From Acidimicrobiia bacterium (GTDB lineage: Bacteria; Actinomycetota; Acidimicrobiia; UBA5794; UBA11373): a DNA stretch of 12,098 bases. Under the pieces are notes generated by a model. It was not told where the DNA came from and did not search any database. It worked only from the letters and a program-made list of their open reading frames with translations. This document shows, in pieces, positions 6,729 to 12,098 of the stretch. The stretch covers positions 1 to 12,098 of the forward strand of contig JALOLI010000011.1 of the NCBI GenBank assembly GCA_025456165.1, written 5' to 3'. How positions within the stretch are numbered: the first letter of the stretch is position 1; each line of letters starts with the position of its first letter. The position numbers were made by a program, and so were the translations under genes.

Positions 6729-7478
6729 ATGGCAGACACCATCCGCTTCAAGATCCGCCGCCAGGACCGGCCCGAGGCCGCTCCCTACTGGCAGGAGTTC
6801 GCCATCCCCTACCGCGCCGAGCACAACGTGGTCTCGGCCCTCATGGTCATCCGGGAGAACCCGGTCACCATCGACGGCAAGCGGGTGGCCCCGCCGGTGT
6901 GGGAGTCGAACTGCATGGAGTCGGTTTGCGGGTCCTGTTCCATGAGGATCAACGGCCGGGCTCGCCAGGCCTGCTCCGCCCTGGTGGACACCCTCGAGCA
7001 ACCCATCGTCCTGGAGCCCCTTTCCAAGTTCCCCCTGGTGCGCGACCTGCTGGTCGACCGCAGCGTCATGTTCGACAGCCTGCGGCGGGTGAAGGCCTGG
7101 ATCGAGATCGACGGCTCCTGGGACATCCACACCGGCGGTCCTCGCATCTCCCCGCAGGAGTGGGACCTCAACTACGCCCTGAGCCGCTGCATGACCTGCG
7201 GGTGCTGCATGGAGGCCTGCCCGCATTTCGGGACCGACAAGGCCTTCATCGGGCCGGCGCCGCTCGCCCAGGTGCTGTTGATGAACAACCACCCCACCGG
7301 CAAGTACTCCCGGGTTGAGCGCCTGCACGCCATCATGGGGGAGGGGGGCCTCACCGACTGCAGCAGCGCCCAGAACTGCGTGCGCGTCTGCCCCAAGGAC
7401 ATCCCGCTGACCACCGCTCTGGGCAAGTTGGGCCGCCAAACCACGGCTCAGTTGCTCCGGGACGTCTTCGGCGGCTGA
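6729..7478 (+). CDS. sdhB: Succinate dehydrogenase iron-sulphur subunit
   Basis: A 249-residue electron-transfer subunit carrying all cysteines for three clusters. The N-terminal ferredoxin domain has Cys62, Cys67, Cys70 and Cys82 (NCMESVCGSC...AC) for [2Fe-2S]. The C-terminal domain has CMTCGCCMEACP (154-165) and CSSAQNCVRVCP (211-222). By family precedent Cys154, 157, 160 and 221 hold [4Fe-4S], and Cys164, 211 and 217 hold [3Fe-4S]. Cys159 is an extra cysteine inside the first motif. The pattern lets electrons run from SdhA FAD to the SdhC haems. The ATG at 6729 is chosen because GAGGG lies just upstream and homologous sequence begins there; the open frame extends further upstream inside sdhA. 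It ends the operon, followed by a hairpin-rich repeat region. Confidence 0.96.
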   Translation: MADTIRFKIRRQDRPEAAPYWQEFAIPYRAEHNVVSALMVIRENPVTIDGKRVAPPVWESNCMESVCGSCSMRINGRARQACSALVDTLEQPIVLEPLSKFPLVRDLLVDRSVMFDSLRRVKAWIEIDGSWDIHTGGPRISPQEWDLNYALSRCMTCGCCMEACPHFGTDKAFIGPAPLAQVLLMNNHPTGKYSRVERLHAIMGEGGLTDCSSAQNCVRVCPKDIPLTTALGKLGRQTTAQLLRDVFGG

Positions 7479-7480
7479 CC

Positions 7481-7572
7481 CGGTATCCCCCTCCCATGGG
7501 GATGGGAGGGGGGAGGGGGAGGGCAGCCGGTGTCTCCCTGTCATCGGTACGGGAGGGGGCTGGGGGGAGGGC
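7481..7572 (+). repeat. Two tandem imperfect 44-45-base repeats, G-quadruplex-prone
   Basis: Unit A (7481-7524) and unit B (7528-7572) both begin CGGT-TC, share CAT-GG in the middle and GGGAGGGGG, and end GGGGGAGGGC, separated by AGC. By eye they agree at roughly three quarters of positions. Each unit folds as a C-rich arm followed by a G-rich arm, and each G-rich part has four runs of three or more G with one- or two-base gaps (7504-7523 and 7551-7571). They lie directly after sdhB. Confidence 0.65.
7487..7512 (+). terminator. Hairpin after sdhB
   Basis: CCCCCTCCCA (7487-7496) and TGGGAGGGGG (7503-7512) are perfect reverse complements around a TGGGGA loop, 8 bases after the sdhB stop. No T-run follows. 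It could end sdhCAB transcription or protect the 3' end. A second, weaker stem, CTCCC/GGGAG (7534-7538 with 7551-7555), sits in the second repeat unit. Confidence 0.6.
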
Positions 7573-7593
7573 TTCACCCGTGATTCACCCCCG
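7572..7593 (+). promoter_or_regulatory. PHO-box-like pair of 11-base direct repeats
   Basis: CTTCACCCGTG (7572-7582) and ATTCACCCCCG (7583-7593) are adjacent 11-base units, each starting with a six-of-seven match to GTTCACC. Direct repeat units of 11 bases with that core are the known PhoP-binding PHO box of Streptomyces, and RegX3 of mycobacteria uses a related site. The pair lies 71 bases upstream of the whiB -35 and in the same interval that separates whiB and phoU-pst from sdhCAB. Two units are the minimum for such a site, so chance is possible. Confidence 0.4.
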
Positions 7594-7596
7594 TCT

Positions 7597-7687
7597 TCGC
7601 GCGCAGCGCGCGCGCTGTTGACAACTTTCAAAGGGTTGCTCCTTGTAGGACAACAACAATCCCTTTGACTGCGCGCGCTCCGCGCGA
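7597..7687. repeat. Large imperfect inverted repeat upstream of whiB
   Basis: The outer arms 7597-7613 (TCGCGCGCAGCGCGCGC) and 7671-7687 (GCGCGCGCTCCGCGCGA) match as reverse complements at 16 of 17 positions. The inner arms 7628-7638 (TCAAAGGGTTG) and 7657-7668 (CAATCCCTTTGA) match except for one bulged base. A central TTGT/ACAA pair (7643-7646, 7650-7653) flanks an AGG loop. The left half carries 14 unpaired bases (7614-7627) that include GTTGACAAC. The right outer arm is exactly the spacer of the whiB promoter, so the palindrome is a candidate operator or a structured element. Confidence 0.7.
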
Positions 7688-7693
7688 GATAAT
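7665..7693 (+). promoter_or_regulatory. Promoter of the WhiB gene
   Basis: TTGACT (7665-7670) and GATAAT (7688-7693) each match five of six bases of the sigma-70-type consensus and are separated by exactly 17 bases. This is the best promoter in the window. Transcription would start near 7700, leaving a leader of about 15 bases before ATG 7715. The leader holds only a weak AGG at 7701-7703. Confidence 0.8.
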
Positions 7694-7714
7694 GACACTT
7701 AGGTAATTACTTCT

Positions 7715-8017
7715 ATGTCATTCATCACCCGGCCCCTGGACCTCGAAGAGCTACGGAACGCACTCGTCTTCGACGACCTTGCCTGGCACGACCGGGCCAA
7801 CTGCAAGGGAGCCAACGCCGACCTCTTCTTCCCCGAGCGCGGGGCCTCGACGCGGTCGGCCAAGGCGATCTGCCGGGAGTGCCAGGTGCGGGGGGACTGC
7901 CTGGAGTTTGCCCTGCGCAGCGGCGAGAAGTTCGGCATCTGGGGCGGGCTCTCCGAGAGGGAGCGCCGCCGGGTGCGCCGCGAGCGCCAGGTGGCTTCGG
8001 CGCGGCGGGCGTCCTAA
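7715..8017 (+). CDS. WhiB-family iron-sulphur regulator (WhiB/WhmD-like)
   Basis: A 100-residue Wbl protein. The four cluster cysteines are Cys30 (RANC), Cys53 and Cys56 (CREC) and Cys62 (DC), which bind a [4Fe-4S] cluster sensitive to O2 or NO. The Gly/Trp turn GIWGGL (74-79) and basic tail ERERRRVRRERQ follow; the tail contacts DNA while the domain binds the primary sigma factor. DLFFPERGASTRSAK and 'CLEFALRSGEKFGIWGGLSERERR' positions resemble the Streptomyces WhiB/mycobacterial WhmD (WhiB2) branch, linked to septation and sporulation, more than WhiB1 or WhiB7; that assignment is from memory of the families. ATG 7715 is the first start and lies about 15 bases after the predicted transcription start, with no strong ribosome-binding site. 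It is transcribed alone and convergent with phoU, behind unusual upstream DNA. Confidence 0.93.
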   Translation: MSFITRPLDLEELRNALVFDDLAWHDRANCKGANADLFFPERGASTRSAKAICRECQVRGDCLEFALRSGEKFGIWGGLSERERRRVRRERQVASARRAS

Positions 8018-8042
8018 GAGCGGGGTAGTTGCGGCCGGCATT

Positions 8043-8069
8043 GCGGCCCCGGTCTCCGGCCGGGGCCGC
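8043..8069 (+). terminator. Hairpin after the WhiB gene
   Basis: GCGGCCCCGG (8043-8052) pairs perfectly with CCGGGGCCGC (8060-8069) around a 7-base loop, 25 bases after the stop. No T-run. A smaller CTCGGC/GCCGAG stem at 8097-8111 lies between this hairpin and the phoU one. Confidence 0.65.
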
Positions 8070-8114
8070 TCGACGATGGGGGATGCCCTCTCCGCTCTCG
8101 GCAGAGCCGAGCGC

Positions 8115-8146
8115 GCCTCCCCCGGCACGAGCGTGCCGGGGGAGGC
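8115..8146 (-). terminator. Hairpin after phoU
   Basis: A perfect 14-bp stem, GCCTCCCCCGGCAC (8115-8128) with GTGCCGGGGGAGGC (8133-8146), and a GAGC loop lie 4 bases beyond the phoU stop on the minus strand. It probably ends the pst-phoU transcript and may also stop read-through from whiB. Confidence 0.75.
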
Positions 8147-8150
8147 AGAG

Positions 8151-8843
8151 TCAGCCCTCGTCGATGCTGCTGTGCCGCGGGAAGATTCCGGTAACGATGA
8201 AGCCGATGTGCTCGCCGACGTTCACCGCGTGGTCGGCGATGCGCTCCATGTACCGGCCCACTCTCGACAGCTCGATGGCGGTGTCTACGGGCATGCCTTC
8301 GACCTCGTTGGCCAGCAGGGTGTAGAACTCGCCGACCAGGGAGTCCACCTCGTCGTCCTCCTGGTCGAGGCGGGGCCCGGCGTTGGCGTCCATGTCGGCC
8401 AGGCTGTCGATGCCGCGGGCGAACAGGTCCAGTGCCGCCCGGCAGAGGCGGGCCAGCAGCCCCTGCATCTGGCTGCCGAGGTGGAAGCCCTGCTGGCGCA
8501 CGATGCCCTTGGCGCAGTTCACCACCAGGTCCCCGCTGCGCTCGATCTCGTGGGCGACGCGGATGATCGAGATCAGGAAGCGCAGGTCGCTCGCCACCGG
8601 CTGCTGCAGGGCGATCACCCGGAACACCCGGCGCTCCAGGTCGATGTAGGCCCGGTCCACGCCGTCGTCGGCGTCGATGACCTGCTGGGCCAGCTCGAGG
8701 TGGTTCTCCAGCAGCGCCTCGGTTAGGCGCCCGGCGTTCTCCAGCACCAGCGAGCCGAGGGCGACCGAGGCGCGCTTGATCTCCTCCAACTCGGCGTCGA
8801 AACGGTGGCGGATCTCGGCGTGGGGAGTGCGGTCGTTGGTCAT
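8151..8843 (-). CDS. phoU: Phosphate transport regulator PhoU
   Basis: A 230-residue, almost wholly helical protein of normal PhoU length, with the two tandem three-helix-bundle repeats of the family. Each repeat carries its metal-binding signature: HEIERSGDLVVN (98-109) and MERIADHAVNVGEH (199-212), with Glu101/Asp105 and Glu200/Asp204/His205 at the expected sites. PhoU works at the membrane with PstB and the phosphate sensor kinase, keeping the Pho regulon off and limiting Pst uptake when phosphate is plentiful. It is the last gene of the operon, 19 bases after pstB, with ATG 8841-8843 preceded by GAAGAAGG. No kinase or response-regulator gene is in the window; they may be elsewhere. Confident assignment. 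Confidence 0.96.
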   Translation of the reverse strand: MTNDRTPHAEIRHRFDAELEEIKRASVALGSLVLENAGRLTEALLENHLELAQQVIDADDGVDRAYIDLERRVFRVIALQQPVASDLRFLISIIRVAHEIERSGDLVVNCAKGIVRQQGFHLGSQMQGLLARLCRAALDLFARGIDSLADMDANAGPRLDQEDDEVDSLVGEFYTLLANEVEGMPVDTAIELSRVGRYMERIADHAVNVGEHIGFIVTGIFPRHSSIDEG

Positions 8844-8862
8844 GGGGCCTTCTTCTGTTCGG

Positions 8863-9783
8863 TCAGCCGAAGCGGCCGGTGATGTAGTCCTCGGTCTGCT
8901 TCTGGTTCGGCCGGGTGAAGATCACGTCGGTGGCATCGAACTCTACGAGGCGGCCGGTGCGCATGCCGGTTTCTTTCACGTCGACGGTGAAGAAGGCGGT
9001 GCGGTCGCTGACCCGGGCCGCCTGCTGCATGTTGTGGGTCACGATGATGATCGAGTAGTCGCGCTTCAGTTCGATCATCAGTTCCTCGATGCGCAGGGTG
9101 GCGATCGGGTCGAGCGAGGAGCAGGGCTCGTCCATGAGCAGCACGTCGGGGCTGGTGGCGATGGCCCGGGCGATGCAGAGGCGCTGCTGCTGGCCTCCGG
9201 ACAGGGCGTAAGCCGACTCCTTGAGTTTGTCCTGCACTTCTTCCCACAGGGCGGCACGGCTGAGGGACTCCTCGACGAGGTCGTCCATGTTCCCCTTGTA
9301 GCCGGCAATCCGAGGCCCGAAGGCGATGTTGTCGTAGATCGACTTGGGGAAGGGGTTGGGCTTCTGGAAGACCATGCCGATGCGCCGCCGCACCTCCACC
9401 GGGTCCACCTTCTCTCCATAGATGTCCACCCCGTGGTAGCGGATCACCCCCTCGACCCGGGCGCTCTCGATGAGGTCGTTCATTCGGTTGAAGCAGCGCA
9501 GCACGGTGGTCTTGCCGCAGCCGGAAGGGCCGATGAGGGCGGTTATCTCGTGCTCCCGGATGGCCAGGGTGGTGTCGGTCACCGCCCGGAAGGACCCGTA
9601 GAACACCTGCAGGTCCGCAACGTCGAAGATGGTGCCCTGCGCCGTCGCGACGTCTTCCGGCCGGCCGTTGCCGCGCAGCACCGACCCCACGGAGATGCTG
9701 CGCCCGGCGGGGCGGGTGCCGTTTCGCGGCGCCGGCGCGGCTGCCGCCGGGCCCGTTTGATCCGTCACCTTGCCGTCTTCCAT
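8863..9783 (-). CDS. pstB: Phosphate ABC transporter ATP-binding protein
   Basis: A 306-residue ATPase with every ABC motif: Walker A GPSGCGKT (85-92), Q-loop [15 protein letters not shown] with Gln140, signature LSGGQQQR (194-201), Walker B VLLMDEP (214-220), D-loop SSLDP, and switch His250 in VTHNM. The [12 protein letters not shown] stretch is particular to PstB. It powers phosphate import through PstCA at the inner face of the membrane. It is about 50 residues longer than typical PstB, because an Ala/Pro-rich, low-complexity N-terminus precedes the conserved start near [10 protein letters not shown] (51-60). The ATG start is supported by its position one base after the pstA stop (TGACATG), a coupling arrangement, with GGAAG upstream. 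Later GTG codons at residues 32 and 35 lack ribosome-binding sites, so the extension appears real. Confidence 0.95.
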   Translation of the reverse strand: MEDGKVTDQTGPAAAAPAPRNGTRPAGRSISVGSVLRGNGRPEDVATAQGTIFDVADLQVFYGSFRAVTDTTLAIREHEITALIGPSGCGKTTVLRCFNRMNDLIESARVEGVIRYHGVDIYGEKVDPVEVRRRIGMVFQKPNPFPKSIYDNIAFGPRIAGYKGNMDDLVEESLSRAALWEEVQDKLKESAYALSGGQQQRLCIARAIATSPDVLLMDEPCSSLDPIATLRIEELMIELKRDYSIIIVTHNMQQAARVSDRTAFFTVDVKETGMRTGRLVEFDATDVIFTRPNQKQTEDYITGRFG

Positions 9784-9784
9784 G

Positions 9785-10729
9785 TCACCACTTCCGTTCG
9801 AAACGATTGCGCAGGATGATGGCGGCGGCGTTGGCCGTGAGCATCACCACCAGCAGCACCACGATGGCCGCTGCGGTCAGCGACCGGAAATCGGCCCCAG
9901 GCTGGCGCGCCCAGGAGAAGATGGTCACCGGCAGGGCGGTGTAGGGGCCGGTGACCTTGTCGAACACCCCGGCGGCGCCCACGCTGAAGAACCCGGTGGC
10001 CGCGCCCACCAGCAGGAGCGGGGCGGTCTCCCCGAACGCTCGAGCCAGGGTGAGCACCGTGCCGGTGAGGATGCCCGGGGCGGCATAGGGGACCACGTGG
10101 TAGCGGATGACTTCCCAGCGGGTGGCCCCCACCCCGAAGCCCGCCTCGCGGATGGCGGCGGGGACCGCCCGCAGGGCTTCGGCGGTGGTGATGATCACGA
10201 TGGGGAGCACCAGGGCGGCCAGGGTGAGCCCCCCGGCCAGCAGGTTCTTGCCCCGGACCCCGCCCCCGGCCCCGACGGCGTTCACCAAGCGCACAAAGAT
10301 GGTGAAGCCGAGGATCCCATAGACGATGGAAGGGACCCCGGCCAGGTTGCGGATGTTGGTGTTGATGAACCGGGTGAACCGGTTGTCGGGGGCGTACTCC
10401 TCCAGGTAGATGGCGGCGCTGATGCCGATGGGGAAGGCGAGCACCGCCACCACCGCGGTGAGAGCCAGGGACCCCATGATGCTCTGCCACAGCCCAGCGG
10501 TCTCGGCGTTCAGCGAGAGGGGGCTGGTGACCACCGACCATCCCCGGCCGGACAGGGCCCCCCAGGCTCGAGTGAAGATGTCTACGAGCAAGGTGGAAAG
10601 GAACAGGAGGGCGAACAGCAGCGCCAGCAGCAGGGCGGCGGGGAAGGCGATGTCGCCGAACCCGACGCGGCGGCCCTGGAGGGCCTGCTGCACCACGTCC
10701 GCGGTGCGTGGCGGGGTGGAGGAGGCCAT
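9785..10729 (-). CDS. pstA: Phosphate ABC transporter permease PstA
   Basis: A 314-residue permease with six predicted helices at about 28-50, 84-107, 127-148, 165-183, 217-243 and 283-306. The EAA loop, [20 protein letters not shown] (184-203), contacts Pst[12 protein letters not shown] (131-141), [14 protein letters not shown] and [11 protein letters not shown] are hallmarks of the PstA/PstC permease family. It forms the transmembrane phosphate channel with PstC. I start at ATG 10727-10729 because it overlaps the pstC stop by one base (TGATG, translational coupling) and GGGAGAAG lies upstream. The open frame extends further upstream only as antisense-like GC-rich sequence within pstC. The long periplasmic segment (about 50-84) after helix 1 is usual for the family. 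Confidence 0.95.
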   Translation of the reverse strand: MASSTPPRTADVVQQALQGRRVGFGDIAFPAALLLALLFALLFLSTLLVDIFTRAWGALSGRGWSVVTSPLSLNAETAGLWQSIMGSLALTAVVAVLAFPIGISAAIYLEEYAPDNRFTRFINTNIRNLAGVPSIVYGILGFTIFVRLVNAVGAGGGVRGKNLLAGGLTLAALVLPIVIITTAEALRAVPAAIREAGFGVGATRWEVIRYHVVPYAAPGILTGTVLTLARAFGETAPLLLVGAATGFFSVGAAGVFDKVTGPYTALPVTIFSWARQPGADFRSLTAAAIVVLLVVMLTANAAAIILRNRFERKW

Positions 10730-11667
10730 CAGTACTTCTCCCGCACCTTGCGCACGAAGCGGTCGCTGATCAGGTTCAGCGCCAGGGTCATCAGGAAGAG
10801 GAGCAATCCCAGGAAGAACAGGCTCTGGAAGGCGTCGACCGCCCCCTCGCCCCCGCCCCCGGCCACCTGGTCGGAGCCGATGGCCAGCGCGCTCATGGCG
10901 GCCGTCATCGTCTGCCCCGGCTCGAAGACGTTCAACTCGAACAGGGACCCGCCGACGGCCCCGGCGGCCATGGCCACCACCATCGTCTCCCCGATGGCCC
11001 GGGAGACCCCGAGGATGAGCGAGGCCATGATCCCGGAGGCGGCGGCGGGGAAGACGATGCGGGTGACGGTGGTCACCTTCTTGGCTCCCAGCCCGTAGGA
11101 GGCCTCGCGCAGGGCGTGGGGCACGGCCCGCATGGCGTCCTCGGTGACCGAGGCCACCAGCGGGGTCACCAGGATGCCGACCCCGATGCCGGCGGCGACC
11201 ATGCTGAACGCACCGGCATGGGGGTTCAGGCGCTGGACGATGCTGGGGCTGATCCAGGTGAGGGCGAAGTAGCCCAGCACCACGCTGGGGATCCCGGCGA
11301 GGACCTCCAGGATGGGCTTGAGCCAGCGGCGAGCCCGGGGCCGGGCGTACTCGGAGAGGTAGATGGCCGCCCCGAGTCCCAGGGGAGTGGCCACCAGCAT
11401 GGCGATGGCGGCGATCAGCAGGGTGCCGGTCAGCACCGTCCTGATGTCGAACATGTCGCGCCGGGGGAACCAGCCCAGGTCCCACAGGGAGGAAAGGTCG
11501 ACGCTGCGCAGGAAGCTCCAGGCTTCGCCGGCGAGGGAGGCGATGATCAGCAGGCTGATGAGGACCGAGGTGACCGCCGCGCCGGTGAAGATCAGCCGCA
11601 CCCGGCGCTCCCGGCGTAGGCGGGGCCGGGAGCCGCTCAGGTCGATGGGGGGGGTCTCGGTAGTCAC
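10729..11667 (-). CDS. pstC: Phosphate ABC transporter permease PstC
   Basis: A 312-residue permease partner of PstA. The basic N-terminus (RPRLRRERRVR, 14-24) precedes helix 1 (about 26-46). Further helices lie at about 77-104, 120-139, 153-172, 208-235 and 281-301. The EAA loop is EDAMRAVPHALREASYGLGA (176-195), followed by VSRAIGETMVV, the PstC counterpart of PstA's ARAFGET. GYFALTWISPS and the glycine-rich external loop GGGGEGAVDAF (270-280) fit the family. The start is GTG 11665-11667, with AAAGGGA about 7 bases upstream. It lies 146 bases from pstS, an interval filled by strong hairpins, whereas pstC, pstA and pstB are tightly coupled. This layout suggests that PstS is made in excess over the membrane subunits. 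Confidence 0.95.
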   Translation of the reverse strand: MTTETPPIDLSGSRPRLRRERRVRLIFTGAAVTSVLISLLIIASLAGEAWSFLRSVDLSSLWDLGWFPRRDMFDIRTVLTGTLLIAAIAMLVATPLGLGAAIYLSEYARPRARRWLKPILEVLAGIPSVVLGYFALTWISPSIVQRLNPHAGAFSMVAAGIGVGILVTPLVASVTEDAMRAVPHALREASYGLGAKKVTTVTRIVFPAAASGIMASLILGVSRAIGETMVVAMAAGAVGGSLFELNVFEPGQTMTAAMSALAIGSDQVAGGGGEGAVDAFQSLFFLGLLLFLMTLALNLISDRFVRKVREKY

Positions 11668-11732
11668 GTCGCGATCCCTTTTCTAGCAGTCCGGTCTCGT
11701 GCCGGCACCTGTTCGGGAGCCAGAGGGAGGGA

Positions 11733-11769
11733 AGGGATGGGGGACCGGCACCGCCGGTCCCCCATCCCT
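11733..11769 (-). terminator. Perfect 17-bp hairpin in the pstS-pstC gap
   Basis: AGGGATGGGGGACCGGC (11733-11749) and GCCGGTCCCCCATCCCT (11753-11769) are exact reverse complements around a three-base ACC loop. This is the longest perfect stem in the window. No T-run follows on the minus strand. Placed between a binding-protein gene and its permease genes, it probably acts as a leaky terminator or 3'-end stabiliser for pstS mRNA. Confidence 0.75.
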
Positions 11770-11774
11770 GTGGG

Positions 11775-11802
11775 GGGAGCGCCTTGGGGGAGGAGCGCTC
11801 CC
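11775..11802 (-). terminator. Second hairpin just after pstS
   Basis: GGGAGCGC (11775-11782) pairs with GCGCTCCC (11795-11802), 8 bp with a 12-base loop, 11 bases beyond the pstS stop. A small CCGGC/GCCGG stem (11801-11813) touches the stop codon. Together with the 17-bp hairpin these fill most of the gap. Confidence 0.5.
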
Positions 11803-11813
11803 GGCAGAGCCGG

Positions 11814-12098
11814 CTACCGGTTCTGCCAGGCCTCGAGGGTCGGGGCGTAGTCGGCCAGCCGGACGTAGCCGGTGCCGTCGATGACCTGGAATCCCTGCTC
11901 GGAGAGGTACAGATCCACGTAGGCGGCCACCTCCGGCCGCATGGCCGAGGCCTGGTTCACGTAGATGTACAGCAGGCGGGAGTAGGGGTAGCTGCCGTCG
12001 GCGATGGTGTCGTGAGTCGGGACGACGCAGCCGTCGCCGTCGTCCACGGCCAGGGCCTTGACCCGGTCCTGGTTGGCCACGTAGAAGGCGAAGCCCAC
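11814..12098 (-). CDS. pstS: Phosphate-binding protein PstS, C-terminal part
   Basis: Ninety-four codons and a TAG stop remain; the gene continues beyond the window edge, and the first visible codon (GTG, Val) is internal. The peptide GFAFYVANQDRVKAL is followed by DTIADGSYPYSRLLYIYVN, the 'DG-x-YP-x-SR-x-LYIYV' block typical of PstS-type phosphate-binding lipoproteins. A closing helical part with YVDLYLSEQGFQVI then leads to GYVRLAD, also as in PstS. It captures phosphate outside the membrane and delivers it to PstCA. The signal peptide, lipobox and main phosphate ligands are outside the window. Two cluster-free features differ from standard texts: a Cys (GDGCVVPT) in the visible part, and a short end after GYVRLAD. 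It is the first pst gene visible on this strand. Confidence 0.88.
   Translation of the reverse strand: MGFAFYVANQDRVKALAVDDGDGCVVPTHDTIADGSYPYSRLLYIYVNQASAMRPEVAAYVDLYLSEQGFQVIDGTGYVRLADYAPTLEAWQNR

Noticed and set aside
7618..7647. Second whiB promoter using TTGACA at 7618
   Set aside because: The -35 hexamer is perfect, but 16-19 bases downstream there are only CCTTGT/CTTGTA-like sequences and no acceptable -10. It may instead be part of the GTTGACAAC palindrome.
7479..7714. CRISPR array or riboswitch in the sdhB-whiB gap
   Set aside because: Only two imperfect repeats with a three-base spacer are present, so this is not CRISPR. No recognisable conserved riboswitch core is seen and the predicted whiB leader is only about 15 bases.
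9770..11098. 442-codon plus-strand frame across pstA and pstC
   Set aside because: It is antisense to two well-defined permeases, and its composition (Gly, His, Asp, Gln) is typical of shadow frames.

Overview
The window reads as core chromosomal DNA from a very GC-rich actinobacterium. Evidence is the strong G/C bias at third codon positions, a WhiB-family iron-sulphur regulator (a family confined to Actinobacteria and their phages), frequent GTG/TTG starts, and terminator hairpins that mostly lack T-tracts. A deep-branching lineage such as Acidimicrobiia is a guess, not a deduction. I see no transposase, integrase, phage gene, CRISPR array, tRNA or rRNA.

Left part (1-4058). The 3' end of an NADP-type isocitrate dehydrogenase gene (icd) is followed on the same strand by malate dehydrogenase (mdh). 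A perfect hairpin separates mdh from a convergent gene for an unrecognised membrane protein with about eight helices. A 141-base divergent gap then leads to a compact HU DNA-binding protein gene ending in a textbook terminator. Next, on the minus strand, come an SCP2-type lipid-binding protein and a class I aldolase of the DapA/NAL superfamily. The aldolase resembles 4-hydroxy-2-oxoglutarate aldolase more than true DapA.

Middle (4092-7478). A plus-strand sdhCAB operon encodes a three-subunit succinate:menaquinone oxidoreductase with a di-haem cytochrome b558-type anchor. With icd and mdh it makes a small TCA-cycle neighbourhood.

The 236 bases between sdhB and the WhiB gene are the richest non-coding stretch. 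They hold two 44-45-base tandem repeats with hairpins and G-quadruplex motifs, a two-unit PHO-box-like direct repeat, a large imperfect palindrome, and a near-consensus sigma-70-type promoter (TTGACT, 17 bases, GATAAT) embedded in the palindrome's right half.

Right part (8151-12098). A minus-strand pstS-pstC-pstA-pstB-phoU operon encodes the high-affinity phosphate ABC importer and its negative regulator. pstS is cut by the window edge. pstC/pstA overlap by one base and pstA/pstB are one base apart, while a perfect 17-bp hairpin lies between pstS and pstC. Convergent whiB and phoU are separated by several GC-rich hairpins.

No clearly new multi-gene system is visible. The best leads are the regulatory DNA upstream of whiB, the specificity of the aldolase, and the unrecognised membrane protein.
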